DNA from: Thermosyntropha sp.
GTDB lineage: Bacteria > Bacillota > Syntrophomonadia > Syntrophomonadales > Syntrophomonadaceae
NCBI RefSeq assembly: GCF_017656155.1
Contig: NZ_JACDOH010000008.1
Span: 37,753-101,752, forward strand
DNA length: 64,000 bases
Reading direction: 5' to 3'
Part shown: positions 16,475 through 24,955 of the stretch, in pieces
Position numbering within the stretch: position 1 is the first letter of the stretch
Layout: the number at the start of each line of letters is the position of its first letter
Translations under genes and position numbers: made by a program
The notes under the pieces: generated by a model
The model's input: only the letters and a program-made list of their open reading frames with translations
Database searches by the model: none
Told to the model about the DNA's origin: nothing

Positions 16475-17977
16475 ATGCAGTATGAGAGCAGCAGAGGTCA
16501 ATATAAAGGGCTTAAGGGGGCAGAAGTTATCAAGTTGGGAATAGCCCCGGATGGTGGATTGTTTGTTCCAGAGTATATACCAGAACTGACCAGTGAAGAT
16601 TTAAAAGGAATGGAAAACCTGACTTATCAGGAAAAGGCAGTATATATTTTAAAACAATTTTTATCTGATTTTAGCCTAAAGCAGATTGAAGAATGTGTCC
16701 ATAAAGCTTATAACTGGGAAAGTTTTGATCATGAAGATATTGCACCCCTGGTGCCTCTAGATGATAAGACTTATATTCAGGAATTGTGGCATGGCCCAAC
16801 CTGTGCTTTTAAAGATATGGCATTGCAGATACTGCCTTATTTACTTACTACCAGCGCCAGCATTACCGGCGAAACTGATGAAATTGTAATTTTAGTTGCA
16901 ACTTCCGGAGATACAGGCAAGGCGGCGTTGGCCGGCTTTAAAGATGTAGAAAATACCCGGATAATAGTTTTTTATCCAGATGAAGGGGTAAGTGAAGTAC
17001 AAAAAAGGCAGATGATTACCCAGGAAGGAAGAAATGTTTTTGTAGCTGCGGTTAAAGGCAATTTTGATGATGCTCAAAATGGAGTTAAAGAGATATTTAA
17101 TGATGAAAATATAAGAAAACTGCTTGCATCTAACCATAAGAAAATGTCATCAGCAAACTCTATCAACTGGGGTAGACTTTTACCTCAGATAGTCTACTAT
17201 ATTGCGGCTTATGTAGATTTGCAGAAAAAAGGAGTAATAAAACAAGGTGAAAAAATAAATGTTGTGGTTCCTACCGGAAATTTTGGAAATATTTTGGCTG
17301 CCTTTTATACCAGAAGGATGGGTATTCCCATAAACAGGCTGATATGTGCTTCTAACGCCAATAATGTGTTGACTGACTTTATACGCAATGGGGTTTACGA
17401 CCGCAACCGGAAGTTTGAAAAGACTATATCGCCATCTATGGATATCCTGATTTCTTCAAATTTAGAAAGGCTTTTATATGAGGTTACCGGACATGATGCG
17501 CAAAAAGTCAGGGATTGGATGAAAAGATTAAAAGATACAGGCAGATATGAAGTAGACAGTTTGACCCGTGAAAAAGTGCAGGAATTGTTCTGGGCTGATT
17601 TTTGCAATGATGCAGATACTATTAGGACTATCAGGGAGGTATGGCAGGATTATAAATACCTTTTAGACACTCATACTGCAGTAGCTGTAAATGTTTATAA
17701 CAAATACCGTAAAGCTTCTGGGGATAATACGGTTGCAGTTATTGCATCTACTGCCAGCCCTTTCAAATTTGCTAGCAGTGTAGCCCGGGCAGTTTTGCCT
17801 CCTGATATGATGGAAGAAAAAAATGAATTTGAAGTTTTAGAGCTTTTATCTTCTTATACCGGTTTAGCCATTCCTGCTGGTATTAAGGATTTAGATAAAA
17901 AACCGGTTATTCACAATACCAAATGCGACAAGACTGAAATGAGGGAAACCGTGTTGAGATTTTTGGATATAAAATAG
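16475..17977 (+). CDS. thrC: Threonine synthase
   Basis: PLP enzyme that converts O-phosphohomoserine to threonine. At 500 residues it belongs to the longer class also found in enterobacteria and fungi. ELWHGPTCAFKDMALQ carries the PLP-binding Lys113, and VATSGDTGKAAL forms the phosphate-binding loop. An N-terminal lid region (QYESSRGQYKGLKGAEV) is also typical. It stands alone between divergent DUF2726 and convergent apgM genes. GGGAGGATT precedes the ATG. Confidence 0.96.
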   Translation: MQYESSRGQYKGLKGAEVIKLGIAPDGGLFVPEYIPELTSEDLKGMENLTYQEKAVYILKQFLSDFSLKQIEECVHKAYNWESFDHEDIAPLVPLDDKTYIQELWHGPTCAFKDMALQILPYLLTTSASITGETDEIVILVATSGDTGKAALAGFKDVENTRIIVFYPDEGVSEVQKRQMITQEGRNVFVAAVKGNFDDAQNGVKEIFNDENIRKLLASNHKKMSSANSINWGRLLPQIVYYIAAYVDLQKKGVIKQGEKINVVVPTGNFGNILAAFYTRRMGIPINRLICASNANNVLTDFIRNGVYDRNRKFEKTISPSMDILISSNLERLLYEVTGHDAQKVRDWMKRLKDTGRYEVDSLTREKVQELFWADFCNDADTIRTIREVWQDYKYLLDTHTAVAVNVYNKYRKASGDNTVAVIASTASPFKFASSVARAVLPPDMMEEKNEFEVLELLSSYTGLAIPAGIKDLDKKPVIHNTKCDKTEMRETVLRFLDIK

Positions 17978-18030
17978 CCGTTATCTTTGGAATGATAAGG
18001 AACAAAGCGGTAGTATTTTGGGTCAATGAA

Positions 18031-18070
18031 TAATAAATAAGGCAGGGGTTGTTCCCTGCCTTATTTATTA
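18031..18070. terminator. Bidirectional terminator between thrC and apgM
   Basis: A perfect 17-bp inverted repeat (18031-18047 and 18054-18070) with the loop GTTGTT. The GC core GGCAGGG/CCCTGCC is flanked by A/T arms that give a U-rich end in both directions. Confidence 0.85.
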
Positions 18071-18078
18071 ATATACTG

Positions 18079-19305
18079 TTACTTTTTATCGCCTTTTATA
18101 AAATAATCCATAAGCTCATATCCACTGGAGAAATATATTCCATCACGGGCGTATTTTTCGTTATAAGTTCTGATACTTTCTGAAACCGGATTATTTTTGT
18201 CATAAATCATAAAAGGCACCGGCTCCGCGGTATGTGTTTTTAATGATATTGGTGTAGGATGGTCGGGCATAATCATAATTTTTAAATCATCGAATTCGTT
18301 TATCACGGATAATATAAGTCCTATTACTTCTTTATCAATCTGCTCAATAGCCCATATCTTCTTTTCAAGGCTTCCCTGATGACTTGCTTCATCGGGAGAT
18401 TCAATGTGCAGATAAACAAAATCCTGTCCTTTTTTAAGTTCATTTATTGCAGCTTCTCCTTTCCCTTTGAAGTTGGTTTCGATGCTTCCGGTAGCTCCTT
18501 CAACTAGGACAGGTCTGAGTCCGGCTGCTATCCCTAGTCCTTTTACTAGGTCAACTGCGGCGACTACTGAACCGTTCAAATTATATTTTTCCTGGAAGCT
18601 GTTCAGGGAAGGCTTTCTGCCTTCTCCCCAGAGCCATATGGAGTTGGCTTCTTTTAAACCTTTTTCCCGGCGTCTTTTATTTACCGGGTGTTTTTTAAGA
18701 ATTTTCTGACTTTTTTGTATTAAATCAAGAATAATATTCGCCTTATCTCCCTCAGGCAGATATGAATCGATTTTTCGGTCAGATATATCATGAGGAGGAG
18801 TAAGCTTAAGTTTCAAGCCTGATGCGTTTTTCCAGACCATGACGTGGCGGTAGCTTATTCCCGGATAAAATGTTATTTCTCTGCTTCCCAGTTCCTTTTG
18901 TAAACAGCCGATAAGTTCTTTAGCTTCTCCGGAAGATATTTCCCCTGCACTGTAGTCAAGCATAATTTTATCTTCTAAATTTTCATCATCGGAAAGGGTA
19001 ACTAGATTGCAGCGCAGAGTGAGGTCGCTTTCCTCTAGTTTTACTCCCATGCTTATAGCTTCCAAGGGAGAACGTCCGGTATAGTAAATTGAAGGGTCAT
19101 AGCCCATCACTGAAAGATTGGCGACATCACTTCCAGGTGCAAATCCTTCCGGGATAGTTTTTACCAGACCAATAACTGCCTCTTTAGCTAGACCATCTAT
19201 ATTTGGGGTTTTTGCGTATTCAAGTGGGGTTTTATTACCCAATTCGGGTATAGGATAATCTGCCATTCCATCGGGAACAATGATTAGATATTTCACCTGA
19301 TTCAA
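18079..19305 (-). CDS. apgM: Cofactor-independent phosphoglycerate mutase, archaeal/ApgM type (possible homoserine kinase relative)
   Basis: The 408-residue protein belongs to the alkaline-phosphatase-fold ApgM group, with LIIVPDGMADYP (metal site), FAPGSDVANLSVMGYDP (catalytic Ser region), HIESPDEASHQG and IMPDHPTP. The group interconverts 2- and 3-phosphoglycerate. A subgroup that clusters with threonine genes has been proposed as a homoserine kinase (TIGR02535). Here it is convergent with thrC, but a normal thrB is also present, so its role remains open. Length and motifs are complete. Confidence 0.9.
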   Translation of the reverse strand: MNQVKYLIIVPDGMADYPIPELGNKTPLEYAKTPNIDGLAKEAVIGLVKTIPEGFAPGSDVANLSVMGYDPSIYYTGRSPLEAISMGVKLEESDLTLRCNLVTLSDDENLEDKIMLDYSAGEISSGEAKELIGCLQKELGSREITFYPGISYRHVMVWKNASGLKLKLTPPHDISDRKIDSYLPEGDKANIILDLIQKSQKILKKHPVNKRRREKGLKEANSIWLWGEGRKPSLNSFQEKYNLNGSVVAAVDLVKGLGIAAGLRPVLVEGATGSIETNFKGKGEAAINELKKGQDFVYLHIESPDEASHQGSLEKKIWAIEQIDKEVIGLILSVINEFDDLKIMIMPDHPTPISLKTHTAEPVPFMIYDKNNPVSESIRTYNEKYARDGIYFSSGYELMDYFIKGDKK

Positions 19306-19407
19306 CTCCTGTATAAAATATTAGATTTTATAAATTGCCCAGTGTATAGATTTACTTTTTAATTTTATAATATTTTTTATTTTTCTTAAAGGATGCTTGA
19401 TAATCAC

Positions 19408-19435
19408 TTGACATAGAATTATTTTTCTATAAATA
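19408..19435 (+). promoter_or_regulatory. Candidate promoter of the chemoreceptor gene
   Basis: TTGACA at 19408-19413, 16 bases, TAAATA at 19430-19435. No sigma-D-type element was found here. Confidence 0.45.
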
Positions 19436-19517
19436 AATTTAATAGCAAAAAAGGAAAAAGACACAAATAAGCGAAAAGTAAGTATAAATGGATTTGATGT
19501 TATGGAGGGATGTTATT

Positions 19518-20345
19518 ATGGGAAGCAGATTTTTAGAGGAGTTCCCGTGGATAGTGAAGATGATTTTACCGTTATTTCCGAAAGACACAACTTTTTATGC
19601 AACTGATCTGGAAAATTTTATTTTTAAAGATACTACCAATTTTGATGTTCCGTTTGTTAAGGTGGGTGCACCGTTTGCCAAAGGAGGACCGGCGGATAAG
19701 GTTATTCAAACTAAACAGCCAGTTATTATGGAAATAGATGAGAGTTATTACGGTGTGCCTTTAAAGGTAATTTCAGTTCCTGCTTTTGATGATGATGATA
19801 AAAGTAAAGTGGCAGGGGTTTACGGAATGGCTGTTAGGCGGGAAAATGCCTTTAATTTGCGCAAGATGGCTGACACTTATCAAAAGGGAATGCAGGAGAT
19901 TGCAGCTGCGATTGAACAGACTGCAGTTGCAGCTTCGGAAATAAGTGAGAGTGAGCAAAGGCTCAACCGGGAAATCAGTGCTATTTCAGATATCGCGGCT
20001 GAGATTATAAAAATCTTAGAGTACATAAGGAGTGTTGCTGATGAAACAAAAATGTTGGGGCTTAATGCTGCTATTGAAGCAGCCAGGGCAGGAGATGCCG
20101 GAAAAGGCTTTGGAGTAGTGGCAGCAGAAATTCGCAAACTTTCAGAGAACTCTAAAGAAACCGCCGGGAAAATAAGGGAACTTACCAGACAGATTGAAGA
20201 AAAGATAAATTCTGCCTTAAAAAATTCTGAAGTTACTGCCAGGGCGACTCAGGAACAGGCTGCAGCGGCAGAGGAAATGAATGCTGGTATACAGGAACTT
20301 ACCAGTATGTTAGATGAACTTACGCGTATAGCATATGAGATTTAA
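19518..20345 (+). CDS. Soluble methyl-accepting chemotaxis protein
   Basis: The 275-residue protein has no membrane helix. The N-terminal 110 residues form a small sensor domain of unknown ligand (CACHE/PAS-like pattern VQ/EIDESYYGVPLKVISVP). The rest is a coiled-coil signalling domain with the hairpin tip MLGLNAAIEAARAGDAGKGF that contacts CheA and CheW. An ATG-like frame start at 19488 is possible, but TGGAGGGA at 19503-19509 fits the ATG at 19518. It would be a cytoplasmic chemoreceptor. No other chemotaxis gene is nearby. Confidence 0.9.
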   Translation: MGSRFLEEFPWIVKMILPLFPKDTTFYATDLENFIFKDTTNFDVPFVKVGAPFAKGGPADKVIQTKQPVIMEIDESYYGVPLKVISVPAFDDDDKSKVAGVYGMAVRRENAFNLRKMADTYQKGMQEIAAAIEQTAVAASEISESEQRLNREISAISDIAAEIIKILEYIRSVADETKMLGLNAAIEAARAGDAGKGFGVVAAEIRKLSENSKETAGKIRELTRQIEEKINSALKNSEVTARATQEQAAAAEEMNAGIQELTSMLDELTRIAYEI

Positions 20346-20371
20346 AACAAGATAAAAAATAATGAAAAGGC

Positions 20372-20400
20372 TTGACGATTATAAAAACAGATGATAAAAT
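20372..20400 (+). promoter_or_regulatory. Promoter of tRNA-Asp
   Basis: TTGACG, 17 bases, TAAAAT; identical hexamers to the tRNA-Pro promoter. Confidence 0.75.
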
Positions 20401-20412
20401 AAACATCGTTGC

Positions 20413-20488
20413 GGAGCTGTGGTGTAGCGGTTAACATGCCGGCCTGTCACGCCGGAGATCGCGGGTTCAATTCCCGTCAGCTCCGCCA
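20413..20488 (+). tRNA. tRNA-Asp (anticodon GTC)
   Basis: The acceptor GGAGCTG pairs with CAGCTCC. Anticodon loop CTGTCAC, discriminator G, CCA encoded. Confidence 0.96.
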
Positions 20489-20505
20489 TATAATTACAAA
20501 TAAAG

Positions 20506-20534
20506 TTGACAACTTGTGGTGAGGCAGCTATAAT
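20506..20534 (+). promoter_or_regulatory. Consensus promoter between tRNA-Asp and tRNA-Phe
   Basis: A perfect TTGACA at 20506-20511 and perfect TATAAT at 20529-20534 with 17-base spacing. It should drive tRNA-Phe and tRNA-Gly strongly. Confidence 0.85.
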
Positions 20535-20553
20535 AATTTTTGTAATATAATAT

Positions 20554-20629
20554 GCCTCGGTAGCTCAGTCGGTAGAGCAGTGGACTGAAAATCCACGTGT
20601 CGGTGGTTCGATTCCGCCCCGAGGCACCA
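20554..20629 (+). tRNA. tRNA-Phe (anticodon GAA)
   Basis: The acceptor GCCTCGG pairs with CCGAGGC. Anticodon loop CTGAAAA, T-arm GGTTCGATTCC, discriminator A, CCA encoded. Confidence 0.96.
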
Positions 20630-20635
20630 TGATAA

Positions 20636-20710
20636 GCGGAAGTGGCTCAGTGGTAGAGCATCGCCTTGCCAAGGCGAGGGTCGCGAGTTCGAATCTCGTC
20701 TTCCGCTCCA
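20636..20710 (+). tRNA. tRNA-Gly (anticodon GCC)
   Basis: The acceptor GCGGAAG pairs with CTTCCGC. Anticodon loop TTGCCAA, T-arm AGTTCGAATCT, discriminator T, CCA encoded. Only 6 bases separate it from tRNA-Phe, so both come from one precursor. Confidence 0.96.
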
Positions 20711-20719
20711 TTGAAAGCC

Positions 20720-20749
20720 AAGCGTTACCTGTGTAACGCTTTTATTTTG
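20720..20749 (+). terminator. Terminator after tRNA-Gly
   Basis: AAGCGTTAC pairs with GTAACGCTT around a 4-base loop, followed by a T-rich run. Confidence 0.85.
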
Positions 20750-20799
20750 CGATATATACCTGTTCAGTGCTTTATATATAGTAAAACCTCAAGTTTTGC

Positions 20800-20828
20800 T
20801 TGCAATAATGGAAAAAAGCTGTTATAAT
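20800..20828 (+). promoter_or_regulatory. Promoter of tRNA-Cys and tRNA-Leu
   Basis: TTGCAA at 20800-20805, 17 bases, TATAAT at 20823-20828. Confidence 0.75.
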
Positions 20829-20863
20829 AATTCCTGCGTCAGAGATTCGTTTCTTTTCAGCAG

Positions 20864-20939
20864 GGGCGGGTGGCGAAGTGGCTAACGCTGAGGTCTGCAA
20901 AATCTCCATTCACCGGTTCGAATCCGGTCCCGCCCTCCA
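20864..20939 (+). tRNA. tRNA-Cys (anticodon GCA)
   Basis: The acceptor GGGCGGG pairs with CCCGCCC. The anticodon GCA lies in TCTGCAAAA, T-arm GGTTCGAATCC, discriminator T, CCA encoded. Confidence 0.95.
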
Positions 20940-20957
20940 TAGAGAAAAGAATAACAT

Positions 20958-21046
20958 GCCCGGGTGGCGGAATAGGCAGACGCACGGGACTTAAAATCCC
21001 GCGGTTGGTAACAACCGTGCCGGTTCGACCCCGGCCTCGGGCACCA
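20958..21046 (+). tRNA. tRNA-Leu (anticodon TAA)
   Basis: The acceptor GCCCGGG pairs with CTCGGGC (one G-U). Anticodon loop CTTAAAA. The long variable arm (CGGTTGG...CAACCG) is typical of class II tRNAs. CCA is encoded. Confidence 0.96.
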
Positions 21047-21061
21047 TATTTCAAAAAGACG

Positions 21062-21086
21062 GACGCTTAAAAAGCGTCTTTTTTTA
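21062..21086 (+). terminator. Terminator of the tRNA-Cys/Leu unit
   Basis: GACGCTT and AAGCGTC form a 7-bp stem with a 3-base loop, followed by eight T. Confidence 0.85.
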
Positions 21087-21100
21087 TTGGTTTTTTATCA

Positions 21101-21274
21101 ATGGTTAAGGTGGCAGGTATTAGTCTAAATAGTTACCACCCTCTTGTTTATTATCCAGTTATAAACATAATTCAGAAATATAAAAATGGATTCAGACCTA
21201 AAGTTGTAAAATCACATTATAGGATTAAACATTATATTATGTATAATAAAAAATATAATAAAAGACTTTTTTGA
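21101..21274 (+). CDS. Doubtful small open frame between tRNA-Leu and the exopolysaccharide operon
   Basis: A 57-codon frame opens with ATG at 21101 and encodes a basic, Tyr-rich peptide (MVKVAGISLNSYHPLVYYPV...). No Shine-Dalgarno sequence precedes it, and it starts in the tail of the tRNA terminator, so translation is unlikely. It could be the decayed remnant of a larger gene. I see nothing else clear in the 258 bases between the terminator and the next gene, apart from AT-rich stretches that could hold the operon promoter. Confidence 0.2.
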   Translation: MVKVAGISLNSYHPLVYYPVINIIQKYKNGFRPKVVKSHYRIKHYIMYNKKYNKRLF

Positions 21275-21344
21275 ATTATTTTAATTTTAATTGCGATATG
21301 AAATAATGGTTTATGATAAAATTTGAAGACGGGAGGGGGCAATT

Positions 21345-22448
21345 ATCGAAAAATTTCGCCGTAAAAATTTGTTTTATTTAGCATTTTTTTTATTTTTACT
21401 GCTGTTTTTGTTTTTCTTTTTCCGGAATTATAAAAACGAGAGAAGGATAGATATTTTCATTAGCCAGGTAAGATGTTTAATTCCTGAAGAGAGACAGGCA
21501 GTTATCATGCTTAAAGATAATATGCTTGATAACCGGGGGCTTATTTTCCAAAAGATTGAAAAAGGGAAACAGGTTGAGGTTAATCTTTTGGAAAGCATGG
21601 GACAGCTTCTTGAATATGCCGACTATACAGGAAATGAAAAGCTAAAAGAAGAAACCTTAGAACTTATTTTTAAATATTTTGAAACAGGAGAGGGGTATCT
21701 TTCCTGGCAGATTTATAAAGGAAAGCCTCAAAAGGCCACTGCTTTGTTTGATGAGCTTCGGATATTGAAAGTTCTTTTAGAGGACGAGAAGAGCAAGAAA
21801 AATGAATTTTATATTAAAACCCTCAAGGATTCGCTTTATAACTTTAGTTTAAGAGATGGGAAATGGGTGGATTTTTATGATGCAAGATGTGCTGATAAAG
21901 CAGATATAATTTCCCTTTTTTACATAGATATTGAAACTTTAAAAGAATTGGCCAAAAATGATAAAAGATTTTACAATGCCTCAAAAAAAGCGGAAGAGAT
22001 ACTTTCCAATGCTCCTGTAAATGACTATGGCTTTTTTCCTCAGGTTTATAACTATGAAGAACAGGCTTATATATATTCTTCCTCTGCAAATATGGTGGAA
22101 AATATTTTGACGAATATGCACTATCTGCATAATGGAGGAGATATTGATAAATTTTTGTCTTTTCTAAAGAGGGAAATAGATAAGGGGCATATATACAATA
22201 TTTATGATTATGACGGCAATCCTGTAAAAAAAGAAGAGTCAACTGCTGTATATGCCTTATCGTGCCAGCTTTTTTTGGAGGTAGGAGACTATAATTATGC
22301 TGATTTGTGTTATAAAAAAATGATGTCTTTTCGAATAAAAAAAGGTAAATTAACTGGTGGCTTTGGAGATTCGCTAGCCAATACAGTTTATGCTTATGAC
22401 CAGCTGGAAGCCCTGAAAACTATGCGGATAAGAGAGGTAAATATATGA
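21345..22448 (+). CDS. GH8-like membrane-anchored glycosidase of an exopolysaccharide operon (YdaJ-like)
   Basis: The product is about 367 residues: a basic N-terminus, one strong membrane helix (LFYLAFFLFLLLFLFFFF) and a helical-repeat domain resembling the (alpha/alpha)6 barrel of GH8 enzymes (DELRILKVLLED, GFGDSLANTVYAYDQLEAL). The position matches ydaJ in the Bacillus ydaJKLMN operon, so processing of the exported polymer is a reasonable guess. Start choice is difficult. The only standard start is a TTG at 21369, 32 bases from any Shine-Dalgarno sequence. GGGAGGGGG at 21331-21339 is spaced instead for ATT (21342) or ATC (21345), which adds the basic N-terminus IEKFRRKN. The stop overlaps the next ATG in ATGA. 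Confidence 0.7.
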   Translation: MEKFRRKNLFYLAFFLFLLLFLFFFFRNYKNERRIDIFISQVRCLIPEERQAVIMLKDNMLDNRGLIFQKIEKGKQVEVNLLESMGQLLEYADYTGNEKLKEETLELIFKYFETGEGYLSWQIYKGKPQKATALFDELRILKVLLEDEKSKKNEFYIKTLKDSLYNFSLRDGKWVDFYDARCADKADIISLFYIDIETLKELAKNDKRFYNASKKAEEILSNAPVNDYGFFPQVYNYEEQAYIYSSSANMVENILTNMHYLHNGGDIDKFLSFLKREIDKGHIYNIYDYDGNPVKKEESTAVYALSCQLFLEVGDYNYADLCYKKMMSFRIKKGKLTGGFGDSLANTVYAYDQLEALKTMRIREVNI

Positions 22449-23308
22449 AAGCAAGAGATAAGGAAAATAAAAGACAAGATTATCTGTGGTTTAATTTAAT
22501 CATGGTTATATGGCTGGGAGTTTTAACTTTGGTTTTTGCTTCCAGCTATAATATTAATTTTATGCAGTTTATAATGGCAGGTATGGCAATAATTGCTATG
22601 ATTTTTGCCTATAACTATGGAGTATTGCGTGGTTTAGTTTTTGTATTAATTTTAGTTTTTGCCTACGGTTCTTATATTCTTTACGGGGTAGCTGTTACCG
22701 GCGAGATTTCCGAGCTTAGGATTGAGCTTATAATGTGGCTTTTTATTATGCCTTTAGGTGCTTATCTTTCGGGACAGATGAGCCAGTATATAGCTTCTTT
22801 ATATTTTCAGAGCGGAGAATGGCAAATGCTTAGAGAAAGGTTAACCAAGGATGATTTGACCGGTTTTCTCAATAAGCGCGGTTTCTTTGAAGCTCTGGAA
22901 AGAGAGATTGACCGAACTAGGAGATTTAAAGATCCTTTATCAATTTTAATTATAAAAATTGCCAATTTAAATGAAATGCGGACGGTATATGGGGAAGTGA
23001 TTTCTAATGCCATTATAAAGTCCTTATCCGAACAGATTGATAATGTAATAAGATCCATCGATATAAAAGGAATGCTAGAAACAGATGTTATAGGAATTAT
23101 CCTGCCTGAGACCAATATAAGTGGGGCGAGAGTGGTAGCAGAAAAGCTGCATAATTTGGTGGAACTGATTACAGTGGATTTAAAAAAAGGTAGAAAGACA
23201 ATAAAGCTAAGGATTTCTGTCGGAATTGCAGAATATTCAGATACTATTCCTGATGCTTATACCTTTTACGCAAAAGCTTTTGAAGATGCGGATAGGGATG
23301 TGGGCTGA
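22445..23308 (+). CDS. Membrane GGDEF protein with degenerate active site, probable c-di-GMP receptor (YdaK-like)
   Basis: The 287 residues contain four to five membrane helices (about 15-120) and a cytoplasmic GGDEF domain (about 133-287, starting RLTKDDLTGFLNKRGFFEAL). The GGDEF motif itself is ETDVI (residues 212-216), so cyclase activity is very unlikely. The inhibitory-site motif RxxD is kept as RSID (203-206), at the normal distance before the motif. Bacillus YdaK has this same combination and binds c-di-GMP to switch on the linked polysaccharide synthase. The gene is coupled to its neighbours by an ATGA overlap and a directly abutting TGA-TTG. Confidence 0.85.
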   Translation: MKARDKENKRQDYLWFNLIMVIWLGVLTLVFASSYNINFMQFIMAGMAIIAMIFAYNYGVLRGLVFVLILVFAYGSYILYGVAVTGEISELRIELIMWLFIMPLGAYLSGQMSQYIASLYFQSGEWQMLRERLTKDDLTGFLNKRGFFEALEREIDRTRRFKDPLSILIIKIANLNEMRTVYGEVISNAIIKSLSEQIDNVIRSIDIKGMLETDVIGIILPETNISGARVVAEKLHNLVELITVDLKKGRKTIKLRISVGIAEYSDTIPDAYTFYAKAFEDADRDVG

Positions 23309-24952
23309 TTGGCAAAGCTAAAACTGAAATGTAAGGTTTTGGGGAGCTTGATTTTGTTTCTGTTAATATGGAACTCTGTTTGTCCGCCTGTTTTAGCAGA
23401 AGCAGAGGATGAAACTGAAGTAATTATTCTGTATGAGGAGCCTTATCGTAAGGATAATCAGGTTTTTTCTCTGGTGGATGCCCTTTATGAATATTTAGGA
23501 CATTTTAAGGTTCAATTTTCAGATTTGGCAGTTGAAGATTGGAAATCTGGAATTTTAAAGGATTACCAGGTTGTGATATATGTAGGAAGCCGACAGAGAA
23601 GCCTTCCAGAATCTATGTTGAAAGAACTAGCGGAGAGGCCAGCCGTAATATGGCTGGAAGATAACATAGATGGCCTAGCAAAATTTAAAGGTTGGAATGA
23701 TTTTGTTTATTACGGTAAGAGCTACTATTATGTCCGCTTGTATGCAGGGAAAGAAGAAGTTGCTATTGACCCTTACATTCCTTTATATCTGTCTCAGCCT
23801 GGCACTGAGGCGAAGGTTTTGGCAAGTGTAAGCAACCTTAAAGATACTTTGCCTTTAGCCTGGCAGAGAGAAAATGTTTTCTATCTGGGAAAATTTGATT
23901 TCGGTTTTCCTTTTTACATACTCTTAGCCGATATTTTGCACAGGGTTTTGCCTTGTTCGGTTTCCTCCAGTTACAATGTGCTTTTGCGTATAGAAGATGT
24001 AACTCCTTTGACTGATCCGGAAAATCTTGCGAATCTGATTGATATTATTGCATCTTATGATATCCCGTATGCAGTTGCAGTTACTCCTTTTGACAGACAT
24101 AAGGGAAAAGAGACCGGCTTGAGCCAGGCTAAAAAGCTGGTTAAAGTTTTGCGAAAGGTAAGAGAAACCGGCGGTTTTGTAATCATGCACGGATGTTATC
24201 ATGAAAACTGTTATTCTCCTGAAACAGGGGAAGGCTTTGAATTTTGGAATCTTAAAGATGAAAAGCCGATGGAGGGAGAACCGGATTTTACAAGGCAGCG
24301 ATTGGAAAAGGGACTTGATGAAATGGCTAAATCAGGCATATATCCGGTAGCTTTTGAGGCTCCCCATTATGCGATGAGCAGCGTAAGCTATAGAGAGTTA
24401 TCCCGCTATTTTTCAACTTATATAGGACAGATTCAGCTTAGTGATGAAACTTATAAAGCTAGCCTGGAATTTCCTTATGTTATTAATTCTTATCGACTTA
24501 ATGGCATGAAGGTTTATCCTGAAACATTGGGTTATGTTGATCCTCAGGATATTATGTCAGTTGAAAAAATAATACAAAAGGCACGATTTCAAAAGATTTT
24601 GCCTCATACGGAAACATGCGTTTTTTACCATGGCTTTCTTCCCCCTGAAGGTTTAGATAAGCTTATTAAAGCTCTTAATAGAGAAGGCTATAAATTTATT
24701 TCCTTGGGTGAGGAGGATTTTTGGGTTAAAGGTAAAGCTCTCAGGGTATGGGGGGGGAAAGGTATAATGAGATGGGAATCGGATATTACGCCAATAAATC
24801 CGGATGACAAGGAACCGCTTTACAAAGGGCCGAAAGTTGTAGCTAAAGGAATTACAGCCCTGGCTTTGCTTATAACAGGTTTAGTTTTATTTTTCGGTAT
24901 TATAGTTTTGAATCTGCGCCGCAAAAGGAACAGGCTTTATGAAGAGGGTTGA
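23309..24952 (+). CDS. DUF2334 family polysaccharide deacetylase-like protein (YdaL-like)
   Basis: The 547 residues start with a signal peptide or anchor (about 10-31, ending in VLAEA). They contain a DUF2334 domain (about 215-480: VLLRIEDVTPLTDPENLANL, GGFVIMHGCYHE, FEAPHYAM, CVFYHGFLPPE), related to polysaccharide deacetylases. A membrane helix lies near 510-530, followed by a basic tail, so the catalytic domain should face outside. Metal-binding Asp and His residues are visible in the first two motifs. It probably modifies the nascent exopolysaccharide. It starts with a TTG immediately after the upstream stop, and the next gene follows after 3 bases. Confidence 0.85.
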   Translation: MAKLKLKCKVLGSLILFLLIWNSVCPPVLAEAEDETEVIILYEEPYRKDNQVFSLVDALYEYLGHFKVQFSDLAVEDWKSGILKDYQVVIYVGSRQRSLPESMLKELAERPAVIWLEDNIDGLAKFKGWNDFVYYGKSYYYVRLYAGKEEVAIDPYIPLYLSQPGTEAKVLASVSNLKDTLPLAWQRENVFYLGKFDFGFPFYILLADILHRVLPCSVSSSYNVLLRIEDVTPLTDPENLANLIDIIASYDIPYAVAVTPFDRHKGKETGLSQAKKLVKVLRKVRETGGFVIMHGCYHENCYSPETGEGFEFWNLKDEKPMEGEPDFTRQRLEKGLDEMAKSGIYPVAFEAPHYAMSSVSYRELSRYFSTYIGQIQLSDETYKASLEFPYVINSYRLNGMKVYPETLGYVDPQDIMSVEKIIQKARFQKILPHTETCVFYHGFLPPEGLDKLIKALNREGYKFISLGEEDFWVKGKALRVWGGKGIMRWESDITPINPDDKEPLYKGPKVVAKGITALALLITGLVLFFGIIVLNLRRKRNRLYEEG

Positions 24953-24955
24953 AAA

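Noticed and set aside
20857..21054. Open frames on both strands across the tRNA-Cys and tRNA-Leu genes
   Set aside because: They coincide with two fully folded tRNA genes and have no ribosome sites.
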